Assembly: GCA_011524395.1 (NCBI GenBank)
Contig: WTKN01000133.1
Location: forward strand, 1-46,039
DNA length: 46,039 nucleotides
Direction of reading: 5' to 3'
From: Moorena sp. SS36440bin_2
Lineage (GTDB): Bacteria; Cyanobacteriota; Cyanobacteriia; Cyanobacteriales; Coleofasciculaceae
The notes beneath the pieces are model-generated. The model saw only the letters and a program-made list of their open reading frames with translations. It was not told the origin of the DNA and searched no databases. Within the stretch, counting starts at the first letter, position 1. Every line of letters begins with the position of its first letter. Shown here in pieces: positions 8,349-16,638 of the stretch. Both the position numbers and the translations under genes were made by a program.

Positions 8349-9971
8349 TCAACGACCCAACTTCTGCCGGACACGAGCTACAAACATATCGACTTCTGGT
8401 AACTTCAACTGAGTTGCTAATAAACCAAATACGCCTAAGCCTACCAATCCAGCTAAACTCAATTGCAGCAACTGCACCCAAATAATACTGGTTTCTAATA
8501 GTTGCTCACACCCCCAACTGACTCCCCAACTTACGGCACCAGCTATTACACTACTGACAGCTAAACCTAGAATTGGCAAAATCCACTCTTGCCAAGGTAA
8601 GCCATTTAGCCTGCGGTTTAATAGCCATAACAGCACGACCATGGAAAAGGCATTCACACCAATGGTTGCAAATACAATACCGGGTGTGCCAAAGGTATCG
8701 ATTAGAAAATAATCTAGTACAGCATTGAGAATAATATTAATCACACTCAGACGAAAGGGTGTCTGTCCATCTCCTAAACCATAAAATACCCGCACTAGCA
8801 CATCCCGTCCCAAGTAGACAAACATGCCCATACCATAAGCCATGAGCACTGATGCTACTAACCGAGAGGCATTGGCATCAAAGGCTTGACGCTGATAGAC
8901 TACCTGCACGATGGGCATGGCTAAGGTCACCATCAATGCACTTAAAGGTAACATTGTCAAGGCAGTGAGCAGAATTCCCTGGCGAATCCGTTGTTTGAGT
9001 TCTGGCCAATTTTCGGGAGCAGCTAGTCGGGAAAATACCGGCAGTAGGGGAACTAGAATGACATTAGAAATAATGCCTAGAGGCGTATTTACTAAAAGAT
9101 TGGCATAGTTTAAGCTAGCAGCAGCAGCATCGGCTTGGGGCAGAAAGGAAGCAAAGAATAAGTCGGTGTAGACATTAATATGTAGCATCCCAGAGGAAAA
9201 GGTGGCCGGAGCCATGACTTGCATCACGTCTTTGACTCCAGGGATACCCCAGTTAAATCGTAGGCGTATTTTACCTAGGCCACTGCGCCACTGAGCAATT
9301 TGCTGCACTACCCATTGAAGAGTTGCTCCAGCAAGGGTACCCCCAGCTAAGACAATCCCACCGACCATGGCAAAATCGGGATTACTAATTTCTTTGCCCA
9401 ACTGTAGGGCTAATATTCCTAAGCCAACAATGACGGTGATGCTGGAAAATAAGGGACTGACGGCTGGTAGCCAGTATTGATCGCTAGCATTGAGGGTACC
9501 AAAGCCAATGCCAATTAATCCGGCTAGCACTGCCATGGGTGCCATAATCTGTAATTGCCGGATTGCGATCGCTCTTACTTGTAACCCTTCTGGAGTATCC
9601 TGAAACCCTGGTGCTAGAACATCAATGAAGACTGGAGCAAATAGCACTAGACCAATGGTTACTAGTAAAAGGATGCAAGCAACTAAGGTAGTTACTGTTT
9701 CCACCAGCCGTGGGGCTTCTGATTTATCTCGTTTAGCGAGAACACTAACTAAGGCGCTATGAAATGGTCCGTTAATGCCACCGAGGAGGATTAATAAAAA
9801 ACCGGGGATAACGTAAGCATAGCTGTAGGCGTTGATAACCGGACCAACTCCAAAGGCTGCTGCCATGGCTTGTTGGCGGACTAAGCCAAATATTTTACTA
9901 ATAATGGTGGCTACTGCGACAATCCCGGCAATGCCAGCTAGGGAACGAGTGTTTTGTTTGTTTTCAGACAC
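8349..9971 (-). CDS. murJ: Lipid II flippase MurJ (MviN family)
   Basis: This 540-residue polytopic membrane protein of the MOP/MATE superfamily begins MSENKQNTRSLAGIAG and has the family's opening helix with Lys/Arg-rich loops (SKIFGLVRQQAMAAAFGVG, where Arg/Gln in GxxRxxxxA is conserved). About 14 hydrophobic segments are visible. MurJ moves lipid II, the peptidoglycan precursor, across the inner membrane. The gene stands alone and is divergent from the DUF3095 gene, with a 169-bp shared intergenic region that must hold both promoters. It contains a HIP1 site and reads as ordinary chromosomal sequence. Confidence 0.95.
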   Translation of the reverse strand: MSENKQNTRSLAGIAGIVAVATIISKIFGLVRQQAMAAAFGVGPVINAYSYAYVIPGFLLILLGGINGPFHSALVSVLAKRDKSEAPRLVETVTTLVACILLLVTIGLVLFAPVFIDVLAPGFQDTPEGLQVRAIAIRQLQIMAPMAVLAGLIGIGFGTLNASDQYWLPAVSPLFSSITVIVGLGILALQLGKEISNPDFAMVGGIVLAGGTLAGATLQWVVQQIAQWRSGLGKIRLRFNWGIPGVKDVMQVMAPATFSSGMLHINVYTDLFFASFLPQADAAAASLNYANLLVNTPLGIISNVILVPLLPVFSRLAAPENWPELKQRIRQGILLTALTMLPLSALMVTLAMPIVQVVYQRQAFDANASRLVASVLMAYGMGMFVYLGRDVLVRVFYGLGDGQTPFRLSVINIILNAVLDYFLIDTFGTPGIVFATIGVNAFSMVVLLWLLNRRLNGLPWQEWILPILGLAVSSVIAGAVSWGVSWGCEQLLETSIIWVQLLQLSLAGLVGLGVFGLLATQLKLPEVDMFVARVRQKLGR

Positions 9972-10140
9972 AAATCGTTAATACAATCAATAGTTAACTT
10001 TATTAGTTTAGTAGATATCTTATTTTTAATTTTTGACACTTGACGGTTGCTAGGGTTTAGCAGTTATGCTGGTTTTATCTAACTCCCTTTTAGGGTGTTC
10101 TCACACTAGTAAAAAGTTTGTTATTTCCATATATTAAACC

Positions 10141-11382
10141 ATGACTACAGACTTTTTTTATGCTAATTTACCTCTTTTAGAAAACTTCATTGATATTACT
10201 GACTCTCGAAAGTTTAAATCGGTTCCCAGGGATTGGTATGTGGTAATTACCGATATTATGGGTTCGACTCAAGCTATTGAATCAGGATTATACAAAGAGG
10301 TTAACCTATTAGGAGCCTCCTCTATTGCCGCTGTTTTAAATATAGCAGGTAATTTAGACATTCCTTTTGTGTTTGGGGGAGATGGAGCAACTCTGTTGAT
10401 TCCTCCTTCTCTGTTTTGCCCTGCAGGGCAAGCGTTGTTAGCCACTAGTCAACTAGCCAGGGAAGAATTTGGGATGGAATTGCGGGTGGGTGCAGTACCT
10501 ATGTCTGCAATAAGAGTTAATGATTATGATGTTAAAGTAGCAAAGCTCAAGGTATCTGACAACTCTTATCAGGCTATATTTAATGGAGATGGTTTGAGTT
10601 ATGCTACTGAATTGATTAAACATCCAAATACGAGTAACCTCTATCTTTACCAACACCTTAGTAATAATGCTAAAGCTGATTTTTCTAATTTGGAGTGTCC
10701 CTGGCAAGACATTCCTAGTAAATATGGTGAAACGATCAGCTTGATTGTAAAAGCAACGTCTAATCAAGGAGATTTAGCTAATTTAACTTATCGAGAACTC
10801 CTTGAAAAAATTGACACTATTTATGGAAGTGAAGAGGTTTTAAATCCAGTTGATAATAACTCTTTTAAGCTAGAGGTTAATCGCCCAAAAATAAGGGCTA
10901 AAAATTGGTTTTGTTCTCAGTCGAGTAAGCTGAGCCATAGGATGCTCTATTTTTTAAAAATCTGGTTTAAAAATATCTTGGACTGGTTGTTGATGACGTT
11001 GAAGGTGAAATTTCCAGATGGAAACTGGGGAGACTCTAAAGGAAAGGCGATGGGCGTTTCGGCAAAGCCGTTCGCGCAGCGGAGGCCTTTGGCCTCAGCC
11101 GCGCCAAAGCCCATCGCAGCAACGGATTACAGAAAGTTTGATGATATGTTACGCATGGTGATTGCTGGCAATGAAGCACAACGAAAACAATTAACAGACT
11201 ATTTAGAAAAGAATTATCAACAAGGTAAGTTAGTGTATGGTCTGCATATTTCAGACCGAGCACTGATGACCTGTCTGGTATTTGAGCACCATGGACGCCA
11301 AATACATTTTGTGGATGGTGCAGACGGAGGCTACGCGGTAGCTGCTAAGGATATGAAGGATAGACTGAAGCTGTGCGCGTAG
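10141..11382 (+). CDS. DUF3095 family protein with an in-frame repeat-encoded insertion
   Basis: The protein has 413 residues. The N-terminal two thirds match DUF3095, a cyclase-like fold of unproven function: WYVVITDIMGSTQAIESG resembles the metal-binding segment of class III cyclases, followed by FVFGGDGATLLIPPS. The C-terminal part (YGLHISDRALMTCLVFE, HFVDGADGGYAVAA) is also typical. Residues ~304-324 (GVSAKPFAQRRPLASAAP and neighbours) come from a palindromic repeat inserted in a HIP1 site. Removing 63 bp restores KAIAATDYRKF and a length near 392. The last codons and the stop (CTG TGC GCG TAG) also fall in repeat DNA. The inserted residues sit before the C-terminal segment and may form a surface loop. 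Enzymatic activity is unknown. Confidence 0.85.
   Translation: MTTDFFYANLPLLENFIDITDSRKFKSVPRDWYVVITDIMGSTQAIESGLYKEVNLLGASSIAAVLNIAGNLDIPFVFGGDGATLLIPPSLFCPAGQALLATSQLAREEFGMELRVGAVPMSAIRVNDYDVKVAKLKVSDNSYQAIFNGDGLSYATELIKHPNTSNLYLYQHLSNNAKADFSNLECPWQDIPSKYGETISLIVKATSNQGDLANLTYRELLEKIDTIYGSEEVLNPVDNNSFKLEVNRPKIRAKNWFCSQSSKLSHRMLYFLKIWFKNILDWLLMTLKVKFPDGNWGDSKGKAMGVSAKPFAQRRPLASAAPKPIAATDYRKFDDMLRMVIAGNEAQRKQLTDYLEKNYQQGKLVYGLHISDRALMTCLVFEHHGRQIHFVDGADGGYAVAAKDMKDRLKLCA
11047..11117 (+). repeat. Palindromic element inserted into a HIP1 site inside the DUF3095 gene
   Basis: The ends are GCGATGGGC (11047-11055) and GCCCATCGC (11109-11117), a perfect 9-bp inverted repeat. The interior has a smaller palindrome AGGCC-TTT-GGCCT (11083-11095) and a CGGCAAAGCCG hairpin. 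Removing everything between GCGAT and CGC leaves GCGATCGC (HIP1) and a continuous reading frame (K-A-I-A-A-T). The net gain is 63 bp. Confidence 0.85.
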
Positions 11383-11395
11383 CGTGCACGTAGCG

Positions 11396-11427
11396 TAATA
11401 GCTATTAGCTTAAGCTAATAGCTATTA
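11396..11427. terminator. Perfect 32-bp palindrome between convergent genes
   Basis: The two half-arms are TAATAGCTATTAGCTT and AAGCTAATAGCTATTA, fully self-complementary. It lies 14 bp after the DUF3095 stop and 17 bp before the end of the convergent hypothetical gene. As RNA it would fold on either strand into a 15-16 bp hairpin, so a bidirectional terminator is plausible. There is no long T run, so this is inference from position and symmetry. Confidence 0.5.
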
Positions 11428-11443
11428 GCATTAAAACAAATAA

Positions 11444-11752
11444 TTACACTGGCTTAATAGTAACGTCTTCATAGTCAGCATGTCTAATAATAAAGCATTT
11501 TGCGCCAATAGTGATTTGGGCAATCTGGGATGAAAGCTTACACAATCCATCCCTGACTTCTATATTTGGACAGTGAATGATTAAACTTTCAGTAGCAGTA
11601 ACCCACTCTAGCTTACAGAGTTGGGTTAGAGGAATTTCTGTCTTAATTTGGCTTAGTCCTTGACTCAGTTGTTTAAATTTCTGTAGCCATTGGGAATCTT
11701 GTAAGTTTTTCTCTAGCTTGCTTTTTAATGGGTCTTCTTCTTGATTAGTCAT
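11444..11752 (-). CDS. Conserved-looking small hypothetical protein
   Basis: This 102-residue soluble protein starts MTNQEEDPLKSKLEKNLQ. It has an acidic/basic helical N-terminus, then a beta-rich part (LEWVTATESLIIHCPNIEV, KLSSQIAQITIGAKCFIIRH). The second half recalls the N-terminal domain of DnaA-like proteins only loosely, and I do not claim that family. It has no signal peptide or membrane segment. It is convergent with the DUF3095 gene across the 32-bp palindrome. The codon pattern and the lack of repeats inside it support a real gene. Confidence 0.6.
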   Translation of the reverse strand: MTNQEEDPLKSKLEKNLQDSQWLQKFKQLSQGLSQIKTEIPLTQLCKLEWVTATESLIIHCPNIEVRDGLCKLSSQIAQITIGAKCFIIRHADYEDVTIKPV

Positions 11753-12046
11753 AATAGCATGATAGGCTTTGTTATTGTGTCAGCAGTTAGCAGTCAGTAG
11801 TCAGCAGTCAGCAGTCAGCAGTCAGCAGTCAGTAGTCAGCTTATTTTATTCAAAATTCAGGTAATGTGGCACAGGCTTCTAGCGTGGCACAGGCTTCCAG
11901 CCTGTGACCTAACCCATAAGCTGATAGCTGATGGCTGATAGCTGATAGCTGATAGCTGATAGCTGATGGCTGATAGCTGATAGCTTACCTTATTATGATA
12001 TCCTCAATTATCCTCAAATAATTCAGCAACTTTTACCCTAAAACCC
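11753..12046. repeat. Heptamer tandem repeats and CACAGGCT hairpin module
   Basis: (CAGTCAG)n at ~11780-11840 and (GATAGCT)n at ~11925-11985 flank a hairpin CACAGGCT-TCC-AGCCTGTG (11888-11906). The block GTGGCACAGGCTTCCAGCC followed by TGTGA, CTAACCCATAAGCTGATAGC recurs, inverted, at 38370-38411, and its right half recurs at 8240. No gene is present. Confidence 0.8.
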
Positions 12047-12994
12047 TCAACGATCAGCGGTAATTTGCTTATAAGCTGTTTCAAGATTATCTTGATATAA
12101 TCCTTGAAATTTATAAGTCTTATAAGCAGCAGGGATTTGGGAATAGTTGGTAAGCACTTGTTCTTGAGTCAGAGACTTTTCTTTCCAAGTTAATGCCAAT
12201 TGTTCCAGTTGCTCTAAGTAAGTCTTTAAGGTGTCTAAGCCACTGCTATCGGTAATCGGACCATGGCCAGGTAATACACGAGCATTGGGATAGTTTGCCC
12301 TTAGCTCAGATAAAGTATTCTGCCATTTGCGAATATTGCCATCCCCAGTGTAGGGAAATCGCTGATTGAACAAGATATCACCGGTAAACATAATTTTGGC
12401 ATCGGGAACGTAGGCCACAATATCTGTTCCCCCAGAATGACCTTCTACTTCTTCAATTTCTACGGCGCGATCGCCTAACCAAATCTTACTGTCACTATTA
12501 ACAACTACGTTGGGTGGAGTAGGATTGGGGTCGTATTCTTTGTTACGATCTTCCATGAATTCTCGAATTGGTCCCCGCCCAATGATCGGGATACCTTTAG
12601 CTTCGGCAGCAGCATTACCACCAGTGTGGTCAAAGTGATAATGGCTGTTGAGAACGTACTTGATCGGTTTATCGGTTAAGTCTTCAACAGTTGAGAAGAG
12701 TAAGTTAGCTAGTGCTTCATTCTGAAATGGATCAATTACTAATACTCCATCGCTACCAATTACAATCCCAGCATTACAAATTGCTGCGTTAGGGTCTTGG
12801 GCGGGAAAGTCTGTACTAGCGATTAATCCGTAAATTCCAGAACCTAATTCTTCTAGGGTTAATCCTGCTGTTTCTAGGGTGAGGTTACCGGATGTTGCTG
12901 ATTGGCTTTGGGAGTGAGATTGGCAGCTAATCACTCCTAATATTGTGAGTAGGGTGGCTAGACCTAAGATTAAGCACCGACGCAATGTGTTCAT
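12047..12994 (-). CDS. Metallo-beta-lactamase-fold hydrolase, lipoprotein signal
   Basis: The protein has 315 residues. The N-terminus has a basic start (MNTLRR), a hydrophobic stretch and a lipobox-like LGVISC near residue 24, so it is probably a secreted lipoprotein. The MBL motif is clear: NSHYHFDHTGGN (HxHxDH, two-metal site), a later EEVEGHSGGTDIV (third His), MFTGDILFNQRFP (bridging Asp) and VLPGHGPITDS (last His). Substrates in this superfamily range from beta-lactams to thioesters and polyketide intermediates, and the sequence does not choose between them. It contains a HIP1 site. It is transcribed away from a repeat-rich gap. Confidence 0.85.
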   Translation of the reverse strand: MNTLRRCLILGLATLLTILGVISCQSHSQSQSATSGNLTLETAGLTLEELGSGIYGLIASTDFPAQDPNAAICNAGIVIGSDGVLVIDPFQNEALANLLFSTVEDLTDKPIKYVLNSHYHFDHTGGNAAAEAKGIPIIGRGPIREFMEDRNKEYDPNPTPPNVVVNSDSKIWLGDRAVEIEEVEGHSGGTDIVAYVPDAKIMFTGDILFNQRFPYTGDGNIRKWQNTLSELRANYPNARVLPGHGPITDSSGLDTLKTYLEQLEQLALTWKEKSLTQEQVLTNYSQIPAAYKTYKFQGLYQDNLETAYKQITADR

Positions 12995-13112
12995 TAGTAT
13001 TGGTCATTGGTCATTGGTCTTTAGTTATTCTATAGCAGTTCTTAATTGGGTGAAGGGCACAAGTTGTGGATGTTAGGGAGTAGGGAGTAGGGAGTAGGGA
13101 GTAGGGAAGGTT

Positions 13113-13364
13113 GAGGTTCAGAGGCTCAACGGTGAGGTTCAGAGGCTCAACGGTGAGGTTCAGAGGCTCAACGTTGATATTCAGACACTCAACGTTGATA
13201 TTCAGACACTCAACGTTGATATTCAGACACACAAGCGAGAGGTTCAGATACTCAACGTTGATATTCAAAGACTCAAGCGAGAGGTTCAGATACTCAACGT
13301 TGATATTCAAAGACTCAAGCGAGAGCTTCAGAGGTTCAACGGTGAGGTTCAGAGGCTCGACTGA
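13113..13364. repeat. Exact 12-unit array of a 21-bp repeat
   Basis: Twelve units of exactly 21 bp run with no indels. Units 1-2 are GAGGTTCAGAGGCTCAACGG plus T. Units 4-5 are of a GATATTCAGACACTCAACG type. Units 7/9 and 8/10 are identical pairs, giving a 42-bp higher-order repeat. Both strands are open through the array: minus encodes LNLTVEP-like heptapeptides, plus encodes RFRGSTV-like heptapeptides. It is preceded by a GGGAGTA heptamer run (13078-13107). There is no spacer structure, so it is not CRISPR. Confidence 0.9.
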
Positions 13365-13421
13365 TATACCAGCCACCCACTATCAGCACCATTCACCTGT
13401 TCCCCCACACCCGAAAACTGA

Positions 13422-14801
13422 TTATCCCCTAACCAAATCCTCAACTGCCTCTAGATCAGTCGGTAACCCAGCGGTCAATACCTCTGCTCCTGTCTCGGTA
13501 ATCAACACATCATCTTCAATCCGAATCCCGCGCACATCATCAAATTGTGCCAATCTATCCCAATCCACCATATCTTTGTAGGTTGAGCGTCGCTCTGGGT
13601 CATTCAAAATTCCTGGAACTTGATAAAATCCTGGTTCAATGGTCACCAACATCCCTGGTTCCAACAGTCGGTCTAGTCGCAGGAAGCCCAAGCCAAAGCG
13701 ATCGCTTCTTTCCCGTCCTGGTGCATAGCCTGCCAAATCCCCTAAATCTTCCATATCATGGACATCCAATCCCAGCACATGACCAACACCATGGGGAAAG
13801 AATAAAGCATGGGCATCCATTTCTACTAAATCCGAGATGTCTCCTCGCAGAATTCCCAAATCTATCAATCCCTCAGCCATCACCCCTGCTGCTGTCATAT
13901 GAATCTCTCGATATTCCACCCCAGGGTAAAGATTCTTGATACAGAAATCATGGGCTTCTTTGACTACATTATATATATCCCGCTGAGTAGGGGAAAATTT
14001 ACCACTCACCGGCCAAGTGCGGGTAATATCCGCCGCCCAACCCATAGGGGTTTCTGCTCCTACATCCGCCAACAGTAACTCTCCCGGTTGCAGGGAATGG
14101 TGATACTCACCATTGTGGAGCACTTCCCCATGAACGGTAACAATACTTGTGTAAGCACGGGTCATATTATTGGCAATAATTACCCCTTCCATCGCCCCCC
14201 GCACGTCCGCTTCCCGTTTAGCCTTGGGAGTAGCTGCCATTCCCGCTTTATGAGCAGCTATCGAAACCTCAGCGGCTTGGCGCAATTCCGATAATGCCCC
14301 TTCGTCATGGTATAACCTTAGGGATATAATGGCTTTTGCTAAATCCAAGTCAAGCCCTTCTGGAGCATCAGCGGGTCCCACAGCACGACCTAATACTTCC
14401 CCTTGTTGGGAGTAAGTCGTGGGATTTTGAACAGCAATGGTTGCTGCTCCTTGAGAATGGGAACGCAATTCTGAAAGGGAAAAAACCCGATCAGCCCCAA
14501 TCCTCTCAGCAATTTCCTCAGGTGAAGGCACTTCTCCGTGCCACAACGCACTACCAGGGGCTGGCTTATCCATGAATAAATCCAGTTTGCCATCATTGAG
14601 GCCAATTACCGCTTTAGTTAGGGGTAAACCAGCAAAATATAAGAAGTGACTGCTAGCCCGAAACGGGAATGAATTGGCTCGGAAATTCCGAGGACTAGGA
14701 TGTCCAGACCAGAGCATTACCGGAAAATCCACCAGCTGAGCCAGCTTTTGACGCCGTTGCTGTAGTGTAGTGGCTAGAAAGCCGTCTTGGTTGTTAATCA
14801 T
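13422..14801 (-). CDS. pepP: Xaa-Pro aminopeptidase (aminopeptidase P, peptidase M24B)
   Basis: The protein has 459 residues, the usual length for aminopeptidase P. It removes an N-terminal residue preceding proline in the cytoplasm. The N-terminal AMP_N domain (SPRNFRANSFPFRASSHFLY) precedes the pita-bread domain with all five metal ligands: Asp in LLADVGAE, Asp in WAADITRTWP, His in FPHGVGHVLGLDVHD, Glu in VTIEPGFYQ, Glu in GIRIEDDVLIT. The start MINNQDGFLATTLQQRRQ is the only good ATG. It contains a HIP1 site. The 3' end lies ~60 bp from the 21-bp array. It stands alone. Confidence 0.93.
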   Translation of the reverse strand: MINNQDGFLATTLQQRRQKLAQLVDFPVMLWSGHPSPRNFRANSFPFRASSHFLYFAGLPLTKAVIGLNDGKLDLFMDKPAPGSALWHGEVPSPEEIAERIGADRVFSLSELRSHSQGAATIAVQNPTTYSQQGEVLGRAVGPADAPEGLDLDLAKAIISLRLYHDEGALSELRQAAEVSIAAHKAGMAATPKAKREADVRGAMEGVIIANNMTRAYTSIVTVHGEVLHNGEYHHSLQPGELLLADVGAETPMGWAADITRTWPVSGKFSPTQRDIYNVVKEAHDFCIKNLYPGVEYREIHMTAAGVMAEGLIDLGILRGDISDLVEMDAHALFFPHGVGHVLGLDVHDMEDLGDLAGYAPGRERSDRFGLGFLRLDRLLEPGMLVTIEPGFYQVPGILNDPERRSTYKDMVDWDRLAQFDDVRGIRIEDDVLITETGAEVLTAGLPTDLEAVEDLVRG

Positions 14802-15019
14802 CGGATTTATTATAATTTATTGAACCTTTACCGTTGAATTGTTATACCGTAAATTCCACAGGTCTTGTGGAATTTGTTCAAAATTATCCCCAGGATCTAC
14901 CTAAGAGTAAAATCTCGCCAGTGATCGGGTTTGGGACTAGCAATGGCAAGGTTCTTGGTCTAACCAAGATCTAACTCTGGAAAATGAACCAGAACAGATT
15001 AGCATAACAGAGTGAACTA

Positions 15020-15069
15020 CCCCAACCTACTTGGCCTATGGCCACGCTACGCGAAAGTAGAGGTTGGGG
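15020..15069 (-). repeat. Right-end hairpin of the tnpB element with invading repeat in its loop
   Basis: The perfect 9-bp stem is CCCCAACCT / AGGTTGGGG. The 32-bp loop contains TTGGCCTATGGCCA and CGCTACGCGAA, the same module found at 7960-8215 and 44102-44140. An ordinary IS605 right-end hairpin has a loop of only a few bases. Confidence 0.7.
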
Positions 15070-16270
15070 CTTCCAGTTTCACGGAAGAATGCCTTAACTT
15101 GGACGGACGTCCACGTCTTGGTCTTACTTCTTCTCCAATGGCGTTGACCTCCCCCGTCCCAGAGGAGGATAGCATTCTGATCCCTTCTGCTCTAATATTT
15201 TTTGCTGCATTACCATCTCTGTCGTGATGAGTTCCGCAACTCGGACAAGTCCAAGTTCTTACATCAAGTGACAGCTCTTTGATTTGGTAATGACAATTAG
15301 AGCAGGTCTTAGAACTGGGGAACCACCGGTTTATCTCCACCAATACCTTTCCTTCTTTTTCGCACTTATAAGAAAGGAAATTAACAAAGGTTCCCCAACC
15401 TAGATCAGATATTGCTTTAGCTAATTTATGGTTACGAACCATGCCCTTGACGTTTAGATTTTCGACTACCACTACTTGATTGTTGTCAACTATCTTTCTG
15501 GATAGCTTATGTAGATAGTCTTGGCGGACATTTCCAATCCGTTCGTATACCTTAGCTACAATTTTTCTGGCCTTTTTGCGTCTGTTACTACCTTTTTTCT
15601 TTCGGGCGGCGATACGCTGCTTTTTCGCTAGTTTCTTTTCGTACTTGGCTAGATGCTTAGGATTCCCAAATTTAGAGGTCTTTTCGCCGTCGTAGGTAAT
15701 CGCAAAATCCTTGATACCCAGATCAATGCCAATCACTTTCCCATCTTTGGATACCTTTGAGCTACTAGAATCATATTCCATTAGCACAGAGGCGTAGTAT
15801 TTTCCAGAGGGAGTCTTACTGACTGTAACAGTCTTGATATCCCCGTCCAGTGGGCGATGAATTACTGCCTTTACAACCCCTAGCTTTCCAGGAAATTTAA
15901 GACAATCGCCCACTAGTTTGACTTTTTGAGGGTACTGAATTGACTGGCGATGATGATATGACTTGAATCTAGGATATTTGGCTCTGCCCTCAAAAAAGTT
16001 TTGATATGCGCGACTAAGGTTAAGACTCACAGATTGTAAAACCTGAGAGTAACAGTCTTTTAGCCATTCAGTCTCTTTTTCCTTTTTGAGCTTTGGAAGC
16101 ATAGAGTTAAGCGCAGATTGTTTTAGCCCTTTGCCAGTTTCCTTGTAAGTTTCTATGCACTGATTCAGCGCGTAATTCCACCACCAACGAGCACACCCAA
16201 AATGTTGAGCAAGGATCTGAATTTGCTCTTGAGTGGGATAAATCCTGACTTTGACGGCTTTATGTTTCAC
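15047..16270 (-). CDS. tnpB: TnpB, RNA-guided RuvC endonuclease of an IS200/IS605-type element
   Basis: The protein has 407 residues. The N-terminal helix-turn-helix (HFGCARWWWNYALNQC) is followed by the split RuvC nuclease: Asp in VIGIDLGIKDFA, Glu in VVVENLNVKGM, and Asp in HDRDGNAAKNI. The zinc ribbon is CSNCH ... CPSCG. All catalytic residues are present, so it may be active. Family members use an omega-RNA from the right end of their element to cut the empty donor site. The last codons and the stop (TTC GCG TAG) come from a dispersed palindromic repeat, so the original C-terminus and the overlapping omega-RNA may be changed. If the right end stops at TTCAC, the guide would read TCTGTTATGCTAATCTGTTC (complement of 14992-15011). 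That is inference. Confidence 0.92.
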   Translation of the reverse strand: MKHKAVKVRIYPTQEQIQILAQHFGCARWWWNYALNQCIETYKETGKGLKQSALNSMLPKLKKEKETEWLKDCYSQVLQSVSLNLSRAYQNFFEGRAKYPRFKSYHHRQSIQYPQKVKLVGDCLKFPGKLGVVKAVIHRPLDGDIKTVTVSKTPSGKYYASVLMEYDSSSSKVSKDGKVIGIDLGIKDFAITYDGEKTSKFGNPKHLAKYEKKLAKKQRIAARKKKGSNRRKKARKIVAKVYERIGNVRQDYLHKLSRKIVDNNQVVVVENLNVKGMVRNHKLAKAISDLGWGTFVNFLSYKCEKEGKVLVEINRWFPSSKTCSNCHYQIKELSLDVRTWTCPSCGTHHDRDGNAAKNIRAEGIRMLSSSGTGEVNAIGEEVRPRRGRPSKLRHSSVKLEAPTSTFA

Positions 16271-16372
16271 TGCGTTTACCTCTGTTATCGACCTCTGTTA
16301 ATATTATATGTATTTTGCATTAATACATCAAGTCTTAGGCTTTTCAATATAAGCTATCGTCTCGCTATCCAT

Positions 16373-16395
16373 CCCCACCGTCTTTCACGGTGGGG
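16373..16395 (-). repeat. Left-end hairpin of the tnpB element
   Basis: A 9-bp stem CCCCACCGT / ACGGTGGGG with a CTTTC loop lies 103 bp upstream of the tnpB start. It matches the subterminal palindromes that the Y1 transposase recognises as single strands. The rest of 16271-16638 holds a half copy of the TGAGGTAC repeat and a TCCCTGC/TCCCTAC heptamer run (16535-16570), and no gene. Confidence 0.7.
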
Positions 16396-16638
16396 AATTC
16401 CGCGAGTTTTGTTAACACAACAGATTAATGCGATTCGACGTTCGCGCATCATCTCCAATGCTCTGGGGAACACTGATAGCAGTTATCATACCTATGAGGT
16501 ACACAAGATTTTTTCCCTGTTCCGATTATCCGCTACTCCCTATTCCCTGCTCCCTGCTCCTTGCTCCCTAAAACCCATAAAAACTTCACCCAATTTATAA
16601 TTGCTATATTAAATAGTTGAAATCTTAAACTCAGAAAT

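Larger units (their letters stand above)
15012..16396 (-). mobile_element. tnpB-only IS200/IS605-type element
   Basis: It consists of tnpB flanked by two hairpins in the usual places. The left-end hairpin lies upstream of the gene: CCCCACCGT-CTTTC-ACGGTGGGG, 16373-16395. The right-end hairpin overlaps the tnpB stop: CCCCAACCT ... AGGTTGGGG, 15020-15069, followed outward by TAGTTCAC. No Y1 transposase tnpA is present, so the element would depend on one elsewhere. The outer limits are estimates. The right-end hairpin loop contains a genome repeat (TTGGCCTATGGCCACGCTAC plus GCGAA), so it has been altered. Confidence 0.75.

Noticed and set aside
8114-8374. 86-codon minus frame overlapping the murJ stop
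   Set aside because: It is composed of dispersed repeats and has no family-like sequence.
13113-13364. CRISPR array reading of the 21-bp repeats
   Set aside because: Units are contiguous with no unique spacers, and no cas genes are near.
13011-13581. Overlapping repeat ORFs on both strands (minus 121 codons, plus 156 codons)
   Set aside because: Both are mainly translation of the 21-bp array. The plus one runs antisense into pepP, and neither has a ribosome site.
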